Positions 9,457 through 17,716 of a stretch of 64,000 nt of DNA are shown in pieces. The stretch lies in assembly GCA_938091935.1 (NCBI GenBank), contig CALKNV010000027.1:1-64000 (forward strand). Direction: 5' to 3'. Source of the stretch: an uncultured Pseudomonadales bacterium. GTDB taxonomy: Bacteria > Pseudomonadota > Gammaproteobacteria > Pseudomonadales > Pseudohongiellaceae. Below the pieces are notes generated by a model. The model was not told the origin of the DNA, did no database searches, and saw only the letters and a program-made list of their open reading frames with translations. The position numbers and the translations under genes were made by a program. Position 1 is the first letter of the stretch. The number at the start of each line of letters is the position of its first letter.

Positions 9457-9757
9457 TGATGTTTAGCCAATAACTTATTGAATAGTATAAATATAATGCT
9501 AAATTTGGATTAGATAAAGTGTAACAAATTTGCAAACCTTGTTATGTGACTTGGATTCAAATTTCGAACGGCACTCGGATTTCCAATAACAATCAGAGCT
9601 TTACCAAGATATCGGGCGGATAAGAAGGCAGGCTTTAAAGGAACATTTGCGAAAGCCGCTATTAGCCATATCGAACGGCCCCGAGGCGCTACCCGCGCTG
9701 AGGTATAGACTAACACGGCACGAGAGTACACTTACCCTACAATAAAAAGGTCCTATC
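9457..9757. other. AT-rich divergent intergenic region, minor-pilin operon / TauE permease
   Basis: No gene supported here. The part next to fimU (9457-9540) is markedly AT-rich compared with its flanks and must carry the minor-pilin operon promoter on the minus strand. TATACT- and TATAAT-like hexamers occur on both strands, but none is paired with a convincing -35 box, so I do not assign a promoter. A purine-rich AAAAAGG at 9744-9750 is the likely ribosome site of the downstream permease. Confidence 0.5.
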
Positions 9758-10522
9758 CTGATTACGGAAATCACAGTCGGCCATGCCGTCATCCTGTGCG
9801 TCGCAGGATTCTTTGCTGGCGGAATCAACACCCTTGCCGGTGGCGGGTCTAATTTAACCCTGCCCGCTTTAATGATCCTGGGACTGCCGGCAGATAGCGC
9901 CAATGCCACCAATAGGGTCGCTGTTTTAATGCAATGCGTCGTCGGCGTAGCGGGTTTCGATAAGCATGAATCGCTAGACAGACCCGCTATCATGCCTATT
10001 CTTATTCCCACACTATTGGGTGGCGGGCTTGGCGCACTTGGCGCCGCTTTGCTGCCCAATCTATACCTTAAACCAGTCTTGCTGCTCACTATCTTGACCA
10101 TGTCCGTCATAATATTGCTGCGCCCTGATGTAATTTCACCACCAAAAGGCACGCCCACTCAGTCTCCTCGAGAAAATCGAAAAGCCTGGTGGGGATTATT
10201 CGGAGCCGGCATTTATGGTGGCTTTGTACAGGCTGGAGTGGGTTTTATCTTGTTAGCGGCACTGGCGGGAGGTCTGCGATACGATCTGCTTCGTGCCAAT
10301 GCGTTGAAAATGGCCTGCGCACTGGCTTTTACTCTGGTATCGCTTATTGTTTTTATCTTTTTTGGGTTAGTGAGCTGGATACCCGGTTGTATATTAGCCA
10401 TCGGCACCATGGCCGGTGCTCATCTGGCGGTAAAGATAGCGGTCCGCGCGTCGCAAAACAGCATCAAGTGGTTCCTGTTTGTTATGACACTGTTCGCTGT
10501 GGCTGGGGGATTCTTCATTTAA
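9758..10522 (+). CDS. TauE/SafE-family sulfite/anion permease, non-standard start codon
   Basis: An integral membrane protein of about 254 residues with some seven to eight hydrophobic segments. The family signature FFAGGINTLAGGGSNLTLPAL lies upstream of the first ATG (9872), so the protein must start earlier. Between the in-frame stop at 9743-9745 and that ATG there is no ATG, GTG or TTG. AAGG at 9747-9750 is well placed for CTG at 9758 or ATT at 9761; I give 9758. A second repeat has GFVQAGVGFILLAAL, the matching half of the TauE duplication. The family exports or imports sulfite, sulfonates or other small anions; the substrate here is unknown. Confidence 0.78.
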   Translation: MITEITVGHAVILCVAGFFAGGINTLAGGGSNLTLPALMILGLPADSANATNRVAVLMQCVVGVAGFDKHESLDRPAIMPILIPTLLGGGLGALGAALLPNLYLKPVLLLTILTMSVIILLRPDVISPPKGTPTQSPRENRKAWWGLFGAGIYGGFVQAGVGFILLAALAGGLRYDLLRANALKMACALAFTLVSLIVFIFFGLVSWIPGCILAIGTMAGAHLAVKIAVRASQNSIKWFLFVMTLFAVAGGFFI

Positions 10523-10590
10523 GTAGGCATATTGTAACAGCCTGGGCTTCGGGGTGATGACAATAAGCAAAGATGCTGCATTCGTCATTC

Positions 10591-12003
10591 TTACTGAGTG
10601 TAGGTTTGCGGAGGGGGAAAAGATATGGTCACGGCTGCACCGCCCAAGGAACTGGAGCTTACTTCAATTTCACCACCATAACTTTCCACGATATCAGCCA
10701 CTACTGCCAGCCCAATTCCTTGCCCTTGCGCCAAAGTATCAGCCCTGGCACCCCTCTGAAGCACATAGGCTAATCGCTCGTTGGGAATACCTTTGCCGTT
10801 ATCATCAACTTGCAGAGCGACGGTTCTGCTGGCGCCAGACTCCCTGCCAATACGAACCTTGATCTCGGACTCACCATATTTGTAGGCGTTGTCCAGGACA
10901 TTGCCCAACACTTCCATCAGGTCACGTTCATCTCCAACGAACTGCGCCGCCTTGTCAAACTCTCTAACTACGATCATGTGCTTATCGGCGTAGACTTTCT
11001 GCAGCGCATCTATCACCTTGTTCGTTGCCTCGGCAATATTGACTCGGCGTGATAACGAACCAGCGTTGTTGGTTTGCACAGCCCGCTGCAGCTGGTAAGT
11101 GACTATCTGGTTCATCCGCTCTAACTGCTCATCGGCGGCCTGCAGCTGCGAGACAAAATCTACATTGCTATCCGGCTTGGCTTTGAGCTGCGGAATGATG
11201 CCGGTCAACACGGCAAGCGGCGTCTTGAGACTATGCGCAAGATCGCCAAGAGTCGTGCGATAACGGCTTTGCTGCTTCCTCTCACTCTCAATCAGCATAT
11301 TGAGATTTGCGGTAACGCCCTGCAGCTCTCTTGGATAGCGTGCCCCAAGCTTGTCCTTTTCCCCTGTTTCAATACGCTTCAAGTCTCGCGCCATGCGACT
11401 GAGTGGCGATAGCCCCCAGCGTAGCAATACAGTCTGGATGATAAGCAGCAGCACCGCTGCACCGCCAAGCCAGGACCAGAGATCACGTTGAAAATTGCTG
11501 ATTTCGGAATAATAGGGTTCAGCATCTTCCAGTACAGTGAAATTATATTCACTGATTCCATCCTCCCAGAGGATGCCATAACTCTGGCGGAAATAGATCA
11601 CGGAGTTGGCGTCCATACGCGCAAAGCGAGACAGCCCTACCCCCACGTTTTCTCGCAGAAAACCGGTATCAGGCGGGCTAAATGCGCGGGCCGAATCACT
11701 GCGCCAGAGCTCACCCGTACTTGAACTGCTGATATAGCCATAGAGGCCGGAATCCAATTGGTTGAAGCGAGGTTCCTGCAAAGTTTCCAGGAAGTAGAAT
11801 TCTCCATCGCGCTCATCCACCGCTGACAGCAGCAAATAGATCTGCACCTGCAATCGTTCCGCCGCACCGGCTTCAACGCTTGAGCGAAATGCCCGCTCCA
11901 AAACCACACCAGTAATTCCCAGGAACAGGAAAAGAAGAATGCCAAATACCAGCATTAAGCGGGATTGCAAAGAGTAGCCGGAGACCCTGGCGGTGGAACT
12001 CAT
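10591..12003 (-). CDS. PhoQ/QseC-type sensor histidine kinase
   Basis: Membrane sensor kinase of about 470 residues from the ATG at 12003 (a longer frame to 12075 overlaps the regulator gene). Order: N-terminal membrane helix (residues 16-37), periplasmic domain, second helix (about 178-195), HAMP, dimerisation and phosphotransfer segment with His257 in LAHSLKTPLAVL, then HATPase_c with the N box NVLDNAYKYG, DDNGKGIP and GQGIGLAVV. The H-box form and size match PhoQ-like kinases of Pseudomonas relatives. It follows its regulator by 22 bases and probably phosphorylates it in response to an envelope signal; divalent cations or cationic peptides are known signals for PhoQ but are not shown here. 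Confidence 0.87.
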   Translation of the reverse strand: MSSTARVSGYSLQSRLMLVFGILLFLFLGITGVVLERAFRSSVEAGAAERLQVQIYLLLSAVDERDGEFYFLETLQEPRFNQLDSGLYGYISSSSTGELWRSDSARAFSPPDTGFLRENVGVGLSRFARMDANSVIYFRQSYGILWEDGISEYNFTVLEDAEPYYSEISNFQRDLWSWLGGAAVLLLIIQTVLLRWGLSPLSRMARDLKRIETGEKDKLGARYPRELQGVTANLNMLIESERKQQSRYRTTLGDLAHSLKTPLAVLTGIIPQLKAKPDSNVDFVSQLQAADEQLERMNQIVTYQLQRAVQTNNAGSLSRRVNIAEATNKVIDALQKVYADKHMIVVREFDKAAQFVGDERDLMEVLGNVLDNAYKYGESEIKVRIGRESGASRTVALQVDDNGKGIPNERLAYVLQRGARADTLAQGQGIGLAVVADIVESYGGEIEVSSSSLGGAAVTISFPPPQTYTQ

Positions 12004-12025
12004 GGAAACGGCCCGTGCAGGACTG

Positions 12026-12703
12026 TCAGGTTTCCGCCAGGCGAAAGCGGTAACCCTGACCCCTGACAGTCTCAATCGGTTTCAGCGTCTGCTCCGGGTC
12101 CAGCTTTTGTCGCAGGCGTCGTACAAAGACTTCCAGCACATTGCTATCCCGATCATAGTCCTGCGCGTACAGATGCTCAGTCAATTCAGTTTTTGAAATT
12201 ACCTGACCTGGATGCAGCATAAGATACTCAAGCATCTTGTACTCATAAGCTGTTAGATCAACGCCTGCTTCGTTAACGGTCAGCCGTTTTGCGGTGATAT
12301 CGAGGCTCAGGGGGCCAAACTCTAACTTGGGCTTAGCGAATCCAGCGGCACGGCGCAGCAGCGCATTGAGGCGCGCCTGAATCTCTTCTAGCTGGAATGG
12401 TTTTACGACGTAATCATCAGCACCAGCATCGAGCCCGGCAACCTTGTCCTGCCAGTCTCCGCGCGCTGTCAGAATCAAGATAGGAAAACTCTTGTCAGCG
12501 GCACGGACTTGCTGGATCAGGGAGATACCGTCTATCTCTGGCAATCCTAGATCAACGATTGCAGCATCATAGTCATACTCAGTGGCGTAATACAGACCCG
12601 CTTTACCATCCTCCGCGACGTCAACCACATAACCTTGCTTTGTCAGGCCCTGCTCTAGCTGTTGACGCAGTAAACTCTCATCTTCAACGACTAATAATCG
12701 CAT
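12026..12703 (-). CDS. OmpR/PhoP-family response regulator
   Basis: A 225-residue regulator with a receiver domain (acidic pocket EDES near residues 7-10, phosphoacceptor Asp51 in IVDLGLP, Thr in LTARGD, Lys in VVKPF) and a winged-helix DNA-binding domain (ISKTELTEHLYAQD, NVLEVFVRRLRQKL, VRGQGYRF). The closest familiar relatives are PhoP, PmrA and QseB. It is preceded by the PepSY gene and followed by the kinase, all on the minus strand, so the three form an operon. A CTTAA-type direct repeat at 13773-13789 upstream is a candidate binding site for it. Confidence 0.9.
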   Translation of the reverse strand: MRLLVVEDESLLRQQLEQGLTKQGYVVDVAEDGKAGLYYATEYDYDAAIVDLGLPEIDGISLIQQVRAADKSFPILILTARGDWQDKVAGLDAGADDYVVKPFQLEEIQARLNALLRRAAGFAKPKLEFGPLSLDITAKRLTVNEAGVDLTAYEYKMLEYLMLHPGQVISKTELTEHLYAQDYDRDSNVLEVFVRRLRQKLDPEQTLKPIETVRGQGYRFRLAET

Positions 12704-12740
12704 CGTCGACTACCTCCTGTGTGCCATTCGATTCCAGGAA

Positions 12741-13076
12741 TCAGGTACCGCCCGTTACTTCTCCGGTCCTGGCGTGCACGAAAACGGTGAAGACTTTGCC
12801 CGCATTTTCCATACGAATCTGATAACGCTGTTCGGCTCCTTCACCGATTAACGTGATACGCAATATATTTCCTGCAAATTGCTGCCTTGCCAGATTCACA
12901 GCCTGTCGCTCTGAGATGACGCCGTTTGTCTGGGGATTTATTCGAAGATCTCGCAGCGGATTGGAGCGGTCCAACTGATTCTGCTCAACCTGGAAAGGCA
13001 AAATCTGTCCATGGGAGAACAGGCTCCAATTCATCAACAAACCAAAAAGGAAACTTATCGTTCCAGTTTTCTTCAA
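12741..13076 (-). CDS. Small exported PepSY-domain protein
   Basis: A 111-residue protein with an N-terminal hydrophobic signal and one PepSY domain (ISERQAVNLARQQF...GKVFTVFVHARTGEV). PepSY domains are small extracytoplasmic modules often found beside PhoPQ/QseBC-like systems, where they are thought to modulate the sensor. Start is TTG. It ends 37 bases before the response-regulator gene and begins 50 bases after the glycine-zipper gene, all in one direction, which suggests one transcription unit with a periplasmic accessory for the kinase. Confidence 0.8.
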   Translation of the reverse strand: MKKTGTISFLFGLLMNWSLFSHGQILPFQVEQNQLDRSNPLRDLRINPQTNGVISERQAVNLARQQFAGNILRITLIGEGAEQRYQIRMENAGKVFTVFVHARTGEVTGGT

Positions 13077-13126
13077 AACTCACCCCAAAGGTGCCAGTTC
13101 GACCCTATTGCGTACTGGCTGCTGTT

Positions 13127-13657
13127 TTAATTTGCAGGCTGAATGCTCACTCTGAGCCGGATACGCTCGCCGGGATCGGAATCGGTTCGCACAGAGTATT
13201 CTTCACCATTATAGAGATATGTCACCTGGTAACCGACCAGACGCTCCTCTTCAAATTGTTCATAAGCGGTCTCGCAGCGCTGCACAGTCTCGTAGTCGCG
13301 CACCACATGACTGTCACGGTTACGGTCTTGGACTATATCACGTCCGATTGAGTGGCCCAACATGGCACCTACCACAGCACCAATGCGCTTGTTGCTCTTG
13401 CCGTTACCTACCGCATTGCCGAGTGCACCACCTATGATCGTACTCACCAAAACCGGGGTCCTAGAGTCACGCCGCGAGGGGTAGCGATCGATGACAACTT
13501 CCTCCTCCCAACACCGTTCGATGGGCTCGGAAATTTCCACTATCTGGTAGACAGGTCGCGTCTCGATTACATCACCGTACTCGTAGGTAGTTTGCCCACT
13601 GGCTGAGATCGCCCAGATGCTGGCACAACTTGCTAGTAGAATTGATAACCTGTTCAT
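13127..13657 (-). CDS. Glycine-zipper 2TM-type envelope protein
   Basis: About 176 residues from the ATG at 13657, chosen because GAGGTAA stands 8 bases ahead and a signal peptide begins there (MNRLSILLASCASIWAISASG). The middle carries a glycine-zipper hairpin (STIIGGALGNAVGNGKSNKRIGA then VVGAMLGHSIGRD), as in the RcsF/SlyB-like surface antigen families, followed by a basic-acidic domain with RCETAYEQFEEERLVGYQVTY. Such proteins sit in the envelope and several of them feed stress signalling. It is the probable first gene of the PepSY-regulator-kinase operon. The exact function is unknown. Confidence 0.76.
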   Translation of the reverse strand: MNRLSILLASCASIWAISASGQTTYEYGDVIETRPVYQIVEISEPIERCWEEEVVIDRYPSRRDSRTPVLVSTIIGGALGNAVGNGKSNKRIGAVVGAMLGHSIGRDIVQDRNRDSHVVRDYETVQRCETAYEQFEEERLVGYQVTYLYNGEEYSVRTDSDPGERIRLRVSIQPAN

Positions 13658-13772
13658 GTTCGCGCTTACCTCACTGCTTGCCCTGCGGATTTTCTCAGGC
13701 GACCCAAACCCAGCCTCAAAGACCGACGGTGTGGACCACCGCATCACAGGAAGGAAAGCTAGCAGCCACAAG

Positions 13773-13789
13773 CTTAATCGAAGCTTAAG
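13773..13789. promoter_or_regulatory. PmrA/PhoP-box-like direct repeat
   Basis: Two hexamers, CTTAAT and CTTAAG, lie in the same direction separated by five bases (CGAAG), giving the 11-base periodicity recognised by dimers of OmpR/PhoP/PmrA regulators. The pattern fits the enterobacterial PmrA box, (C/T)TTAA(G)-N5-(C/T)TTAA(G). It is about 116 bases ahead of the glycine-zipper gene that heads the regulator operon. Binding by the neighbouring regulator is inferred. Confidence 0.45.
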
Positions 13790-13923
13790 CATGAGCGGGC
13801 AGCTCAAATACCGGCTCTGGTGTCGCCCAGGAGCCTTAAATAGATCACAAGGGACTGGAATTGAGAGCAGTATTTATCGGTTTTTAGGCGTCCGGGAATG
13901 GAATGGCACAGTACAAATGACGC

Positions 13924-14142
13924 TTAGTAATGCGGCGGCTTCTCCTGGGCGGGATCTGATTGCACGTCCTGCAAGCCGCTGGCGGCCTCCAGCAGCTGAT
14001 CTCGCAGATACTTGACCTGCACGGTCAAGTCATCGATTTGACCCTGCTGCCTCGTGACTATGGCATTAAATTGCTCAAGGGCATCTTCCTGAAATGCCAA
14101 CTGGCTCTCCAACTCCTCAATTCTGGTTTCAAGTGCTTCCAA
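13924..14142 (-). CDS. slyX: SlyX family protein
   Basis: Short coiled-coil protein. With the TTG at 14142, which has GGAGGAA about 8 bases ahead, it is 72 residues, the normal SlyX length; the frame is open further to a GTG at 14181. The sequence has the SlyX pattern: LETRIEELESQLAFQEDALEQ, heptads of leucine and valine, and the conserved C-terminal PPHY. SlyX has no established molecular function. It is divergent from the desaturase gene. Confidence 0.84.
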   Translation of the reverse strand: MEALETRIEELESQLAFQEDALEQFNAIVTRQQGQIDDLTVQVKYLRDQLLEAASGLQDVQSDPAQEKPPHY

Positions 14143-14327
14143 CAGTAAAAATTCCTCCAACGGCTCGCCTCTTGGCACCACTAAAGCGCGCCTATAACAG
14201 CGCCCTAGCAGATCATGGTGGGTAGATTACACTACTGGTTCTTTAAGAAAAATCAGATACACTAGCTATGTCAATTGTTGAATGAATTATTGAGTTTATG
14301 TCACCAAAGGCGGAATTTTAGATCACC

Positions 14328-15473
14328 ATGGATAAAGCACCGATCAACTGGACCAACATGCTGCTGTTCAGTCTCACTCCTGCGTTCGCTGTCACCCTAG
14401 TACCCCTGTATGGGTATTTCTATGGTTACGACCTGTATGAATGGCTTGCATTCCTTTTCCTGATGTTGTTCTGCGGCCTTTCTATTACTGCCGGCTACCA
14501 CCGTATGTGGTCACACAAAGCTTACAAAGCACATCCGATTGTGCGCTTCATTTTTGCCCTGGGTGGCGCCTGCGCGCTGCAGAATGACGTTATGCACTGG
14601 GCCTCTGATCATCGGCGCCATCACCGTTTCGTCGACGACAATAAGCACGACCCCTACTCCGCCGGCAGGGGCTTCTGGTTTTCTCATATTGGCTGGATTC
14701 TAAGAAACTATGAAAGCAGCAAAGAGGACTTTTCCAACATCAAGGATATTCAACAGGATCCCATCGCAGTTTGGCAGCACAAACACTATTTGAGCCTGGT
14801 ATTGCTGACCAACATCGGCGTTCCTGCTTTACTGGGCTACCTTCACGGCGACATCATTGCCTGCCTGCTTCTAGCTGGGCTCTTGCGCCTGGTCCTGAGC
14901 CAACATGTTACCTACCTCATCAATTCCATTGCGCACATGTGGGGCAGACAAACCTTTAGTGATTCCCACTCAGCAAGAGATAACCCCTTACTCGCCCTGA
15001 TCACTTATGGAGAGGGTTACCACAACTTTCACCACACGTTTCAATGGGACTACCGTAACGGTGTGAAGTGGTGGCATTTTGACCCAACCAAGTGGTTGAT
15101 ACGGACGCTTTCATGGATCGGCCTCACCCGAGACTTGAAACGCACAAGCCCAGCCCAGATCGAAACGGCGCGGCTGAAGTTACAATATCGCAAGGCGCAA
15201 GAAAGATTCGCGATGCGCGATATACCAGAGAATTGGCGTCTGAAGCTGGAGCAGGAATATGAGCAGTTCCAGCAGCTGCTGAATCAGTGGAACGAGATGC
15301 GTCAGACCTGGCAGGAGGCCAAAGAGAAGCGCATCCAGGATGCTCTGGCGAATTGGGAGCATATGCAGCTGCGTGATCGCTACAAGGAGCTGAAGTACTC
15401 AGTCAAAGTGCAGAAAAAACGCTGGCGCGAGGTACTGCGTAATCTGCATGACGCGCTCCCGGCGCCAGCTTGA
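14328..15473 (+). CDS. Delta-9-type acyl-CoA/acyl-lipid desaturase with C-terminal coiled coil
   Basis: A 381-residue membrane di-iron desaturase. The three histidine boxes are HRMWSH, HRRHHR and HNFHH, with four or more membrane helices between them and GEGYHNFHHTFQWDYRNG typical of the acyl-CoA delta-9 family (DesC/stearoyl-CoA type). It would introduce a cis double bond into fatty acyl chains using oxygen and an electron donor. After the catalytic core ends (about residue 275) there is an extra 100-residue helical, Gln/Glu/Arg-rich tail, likely coiled coil, not needed for catalysis in the family. It stands alone between slyX and the TlpA module. Confidence 0.88.
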   Translation: MDKAPINWTNMLLFSLTPAFAVTLVPLYGYFYGYDLYEWLAFLFLMLFCGLSITAGYHRMWSHKAYKAHPIVRFIFALGGACALQNDVMHWASDHRRHHRFVDDNKHDPYSAGRGFWFSHIGWILRNYESSKEDFSNIKDIQQDPIAVWQHKHYLSLVLLTNIGVPALLGYLHGDIIACLLLAGLLRLVLSQHVTYLINSIAHMWGRQTFSDSHSARDNPLLALITYGEGYHNFHHTFQWDYRNGVKWWHFDPTKWLIRTLSWIGLTRDLKRTSPAQIETARLKLQYRKAQERFAMRDIPENWRLKLEQEYEQFQQLLNQWNEMRQTWQEAKEKRIQDALANWEHMQLRDRYKELKYSVKVQKKRWREVLRNLHDALPAPA

Positions 15474-15774
15474 GCTATCCTGACTCTGTAGACGGATTAA
15501 AAACTTATACGTTATAGAGAACTGAGCACAATATGATGGTGATCTATCGGGTCTCATATTGAGTATTTGGATGCTGGGACAGAAAAACATACGATTGACA
15601 TATTCAGCATCAGTTTTCGCTGTATGTGAGTCAGAACAACCTGCAGATTGCTCCTAAAGGCCGGCGGCGACATGAAGTTTCAGTGCCCAGGCCAGAAATC
15701 AGGAAATTGCCGCCCGAAGCGGCTATCCGATCCAGACTGACAGGCAAAAAAAATTCAATTGAGGAACCAAGACC
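15474..15774. other. Intergenic region with inverted repeat and possible promoter
   Basis: No gene supported. It contains an 8-base inverted repeat, CAATATGA at 15529-15536 and TCATATTG at 15554-15561, with a 17-base spacer. A perfect -35 hexamer TTGACA stands at 15595-15600, but only a weak TGTATG-like -10 follows at a long spacing. The thioredoxin gene has GAGGAA about 9 bases ahead of its ATG. This must hold the promoter of the TlpA-DUF4266-DUF3570-ApbE set. Confidence 0.4.
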
Positions 15775-16278
15775 ATGACCAAACAGACCCTGACAGCGGC
15801 TCTTTGCATTGCTTTGAGCCTGGCGGTTAACTCCGCCAGCGCGGTTGAGGAAGGAGATCCTGCACCAGACTTCTCCCTGCCATCTATCTACAGTGACAGA
15901 CCCGATGTCACTTTCGAGGGGCTTGCGGGTAAGACAGTTTATGTTGATTTCTGGGCTTCATGGTGTGCGCCATGCCTGACTTCTTTGCCTTTGTATAACG
16001 ACATGTACAACAAATATAAGGACCAGGGGCTTGAGATTGTAGCAATCAATGTGGATAACCCGGTGGAAGACGGGCTCGATTTCTTGCTGGATACGCCGCT
16101 GGATTTCCTCATCCCATCTGATCCTGATGGGGAAATGGCGACCCAGTTCAACGTCATTGGTATGCCTTCTTCCTACCTGATCAGCCCGGACGGTGAAGTT
16201 AAGCTCGTCCATATGGGGTTCCGGCCCAGCGACATGGAAATGATCGAAGCCGCTATCGTCGAACACCTGCCTGAGTAG
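15775..16278 (+). CDS. Periplasmic TlpA/ResA-like thioredoxin
   Basis: A 167-residue thioredoxin-fold protein with a cleavable signal (ends near SASA|VEEG). The redox site is WCAPC in VYVDFWASWCAPCLTSLP, and the cis-proline loop is GMPSSYLI. The fold is that of TlpA/ResA/DsbE proteins, which reduce or supply thiols in the periplasm. It is 6 bases ahead of the DUF4266 lipoprotein, whose C-terminal Cys-Gly-Cys is a plausible substrate. Start ATG with GAGGAA. First gene of a four-gene set that I have seen as a recurring grouping of families in Proteobacteria. Confidence 0.88.
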   Translation: MTKQTLTAALCIALSLAVNSASAVEEGDPAPDFSLPSIYSDRPDVTFEGLAGKTVYVDFWASWCAPCLTSLPLYNDMYNKYKDQGLEIVAINVDNPVEDGLDFLLDTPLDFLIPSDPDGEMATQFNVIGMPSSYLISPDGEVKLVHMGFRPSDMEMIEAAIVEHLPE

Positions 16279-16284
16279 CGCAGC

Positions 16285-16503
16285 ATGGGTATCATTCGGC
16301 TCACAGTCTTAGCCTTGATCGCGCTCACTGCGCTGACCTCCTGTACCCAGGTGCGCCCCTGGGAACGCGGCTACCTGGCCCGGGAAGAAATGGCCTGGGA
16401 CAGCGACGTATTGGAGCGCCAGCTCAACGACCATATATTTTTCAGTAAAGAAGCCTCCTCCGGCGGCAATAGCGCTGCCGGCGGTGGCTGCGGCTGCAAC
16501 TAA
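16285..16503 (+). CDS. DUF4266 small lipoprotein with C-terminal Cys-Gly-Cys
   Basis: A 72-residue lipoprotein: hydrophobic signal then lipobox LTSC. The mature part follows the DUF4266 pattern, VRPWERGYLAREEMAWDSD, then DHIFFSKEASSGG and a glycine-rich tail GGGCGCN. The function of the family is not known. The tail looks like a metal- or disulfide-binding CxC. It lies 6 bases after the thioredoxin and 41 before the beta-barrel gene, so it is made together with both. Confidence 0.85.
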   Translation: MGIIRLTVLALIALTALTSCTQVRPWERGYLAREEMAWDSDVLERQLNDHIFFSKEASSGGNSAAGGGCGCN

Positions 16504-16544
16504 GCCAAGCACCAGCTTCAGACAGCGCCTAGTGAGATATCACT

Positions 16545-17702
16545 TTGAAAAGCAAGCATTCTCGCAGCCTGATCGCAATCTCCACCTCGGCTCTCGCCCT
16601 TCCGGGTATCGCTCAAGCGGATGCACCGCCGACTGCACCAACGCTTTCCTACAAGATATCTAATTATCAAGAAGATGACCTGACGCGGGAACAGGTGCCG
16701 TTTGGAGAACTGGGGCGCTATGACATCGATGTGCACCAATTCCAGTACGTTGCACCTCTGGGTAGAGATTTTGCCCTTTTCATTGACGCAAATCACGAGG
16801 ACATGAGCGGCGCCTCGCCATGGTTTTCCACTGCAAACGCTGCCGGAGAGCCTGTCATCAACATGAGTGGTGCCAGCGGCATTCGCGATGAACGCAGCGA
16901 ACTCTCCATCGGCACGCGCTACTACAGCCAGAACGGAAATTTCGGCGGCGCAGTGGGCTATTCAGAAGAAAACGACTATCGTGCCACCTATGCGAATCTC
17001 AGCGGCTCACGCAACTTCAACAATGACCTGACCACTGTCACATTAGGATTTAGCCACTCAGCAGATGATATTTTTCCCACCGACGCCGAGCTGTTCAATC
17101 GAGTCCAGAACGAGGACAAGCGTGCAACCTCCCTTGCAGTGAGCCTGAGCCAGGTAATCAACCGGGTCGCCACTTTTCAAACTGCCCTGAGTATTACCGA
17201 ACAGTCTGGCTTTCTTTCCGATCCGTATAAACTGCAGGACTCCAGACCCGACAACAAAACCCAGATCGCCTTCTCGAACTCTCTGCGCTATTTCTTCATC
17301 GAAGCTGACGGCGCCCTTCAGGCTAACTATCGTTATTACCACGATGATTTTGGCATCAGCTCTCACACGCTTGACCTATCGTGGTTTCAAAATATAAATC
17401 GTTCATTCCAGGTTGCCCCTATGCTGCGCTACTACAGCCAGTCGGCGGCTGACTTTTACACCAATATCGACGACTTCCTTAAGCCGCTCACCGAGCCTCA
17501 GTCCAGCGATTATCGCCTTTCCGCATTCGGCGCGTTCAGCGGCGGCATCAACCTGATAGCGGATTTTGGTGACTGGACGGCAACGCTAACTGCCGAGCGT
17601 TATGTAGCGAATGAAAAATATTCTGTCTATGCGGTGAATCAACCCAGCCCGGCTTTGGTGCAATTCGTGCGCCTTTCCCTGGGCGTCGATTACTCCTTCT
17701 AG
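16545..17702 (+). CDS. DUF3570 outer-membrane beta-barrel-like protein
   Basis: A 385-residue exported protein with a TTG start, signal peptide (LIAISTSALALPGIAQA) and repeated alternating amphipathic strands ending in LGVDYSF, the Phe-terminated strand typical of outer-membrane barrels. It belongs to DUF3570. Two copies of the tetrapeptide SGAS occur, EDMSGASP at residues 85-92 and NMSGASG at 106-112, similar to the D-x-x-S/T-G-A-T/S sites that ApbE enzymes load with FMN. The gene is followed after 14 bases by apbE. The role of the family is not established; the acceptor idea is an inference. Confidence 0.82.
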   Translation: MKSKHSRSLIAISTSALALPGIAQADAPPTAPTLSYKISNYQEDDLTREQVPFGELGRYDIDVHQFQYVAPLGRDFALFIDANHEDMSGASPWFSTANAAGEPVINMSGASGIRDERSELSIGTRYYSQNGNFGGAVGYSEENDYRATYANLSGSRNFNNDLTTVTLGFSHSADDIFPTDAELFNRVQNEDKRATSLAVSLSQVINRVATFQTALSITEQSGFLSDPYKLQDSRPDNKTQIAFSNSLRYFFIEADGALQANYRYYHDDFGISSHTLDLSWFQNINRSFQVAPMLRYYSQSAADFYTNIDDFLKPLTEPQSSDYRLSAFGAFSGGINLIADFGDWTATLTAERYVANEKYSVYAVNQPSPALVQFVRLSLGVDYSF

Positions 17703-17716
17703 CCTGCCCCGCCGAC

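Noticed and set aside
9601-10158. 185-codon minus-strand frame over the permease
   Set aside because: The plus strand carries the TauE signature and membrane segments; the minus frame has none.
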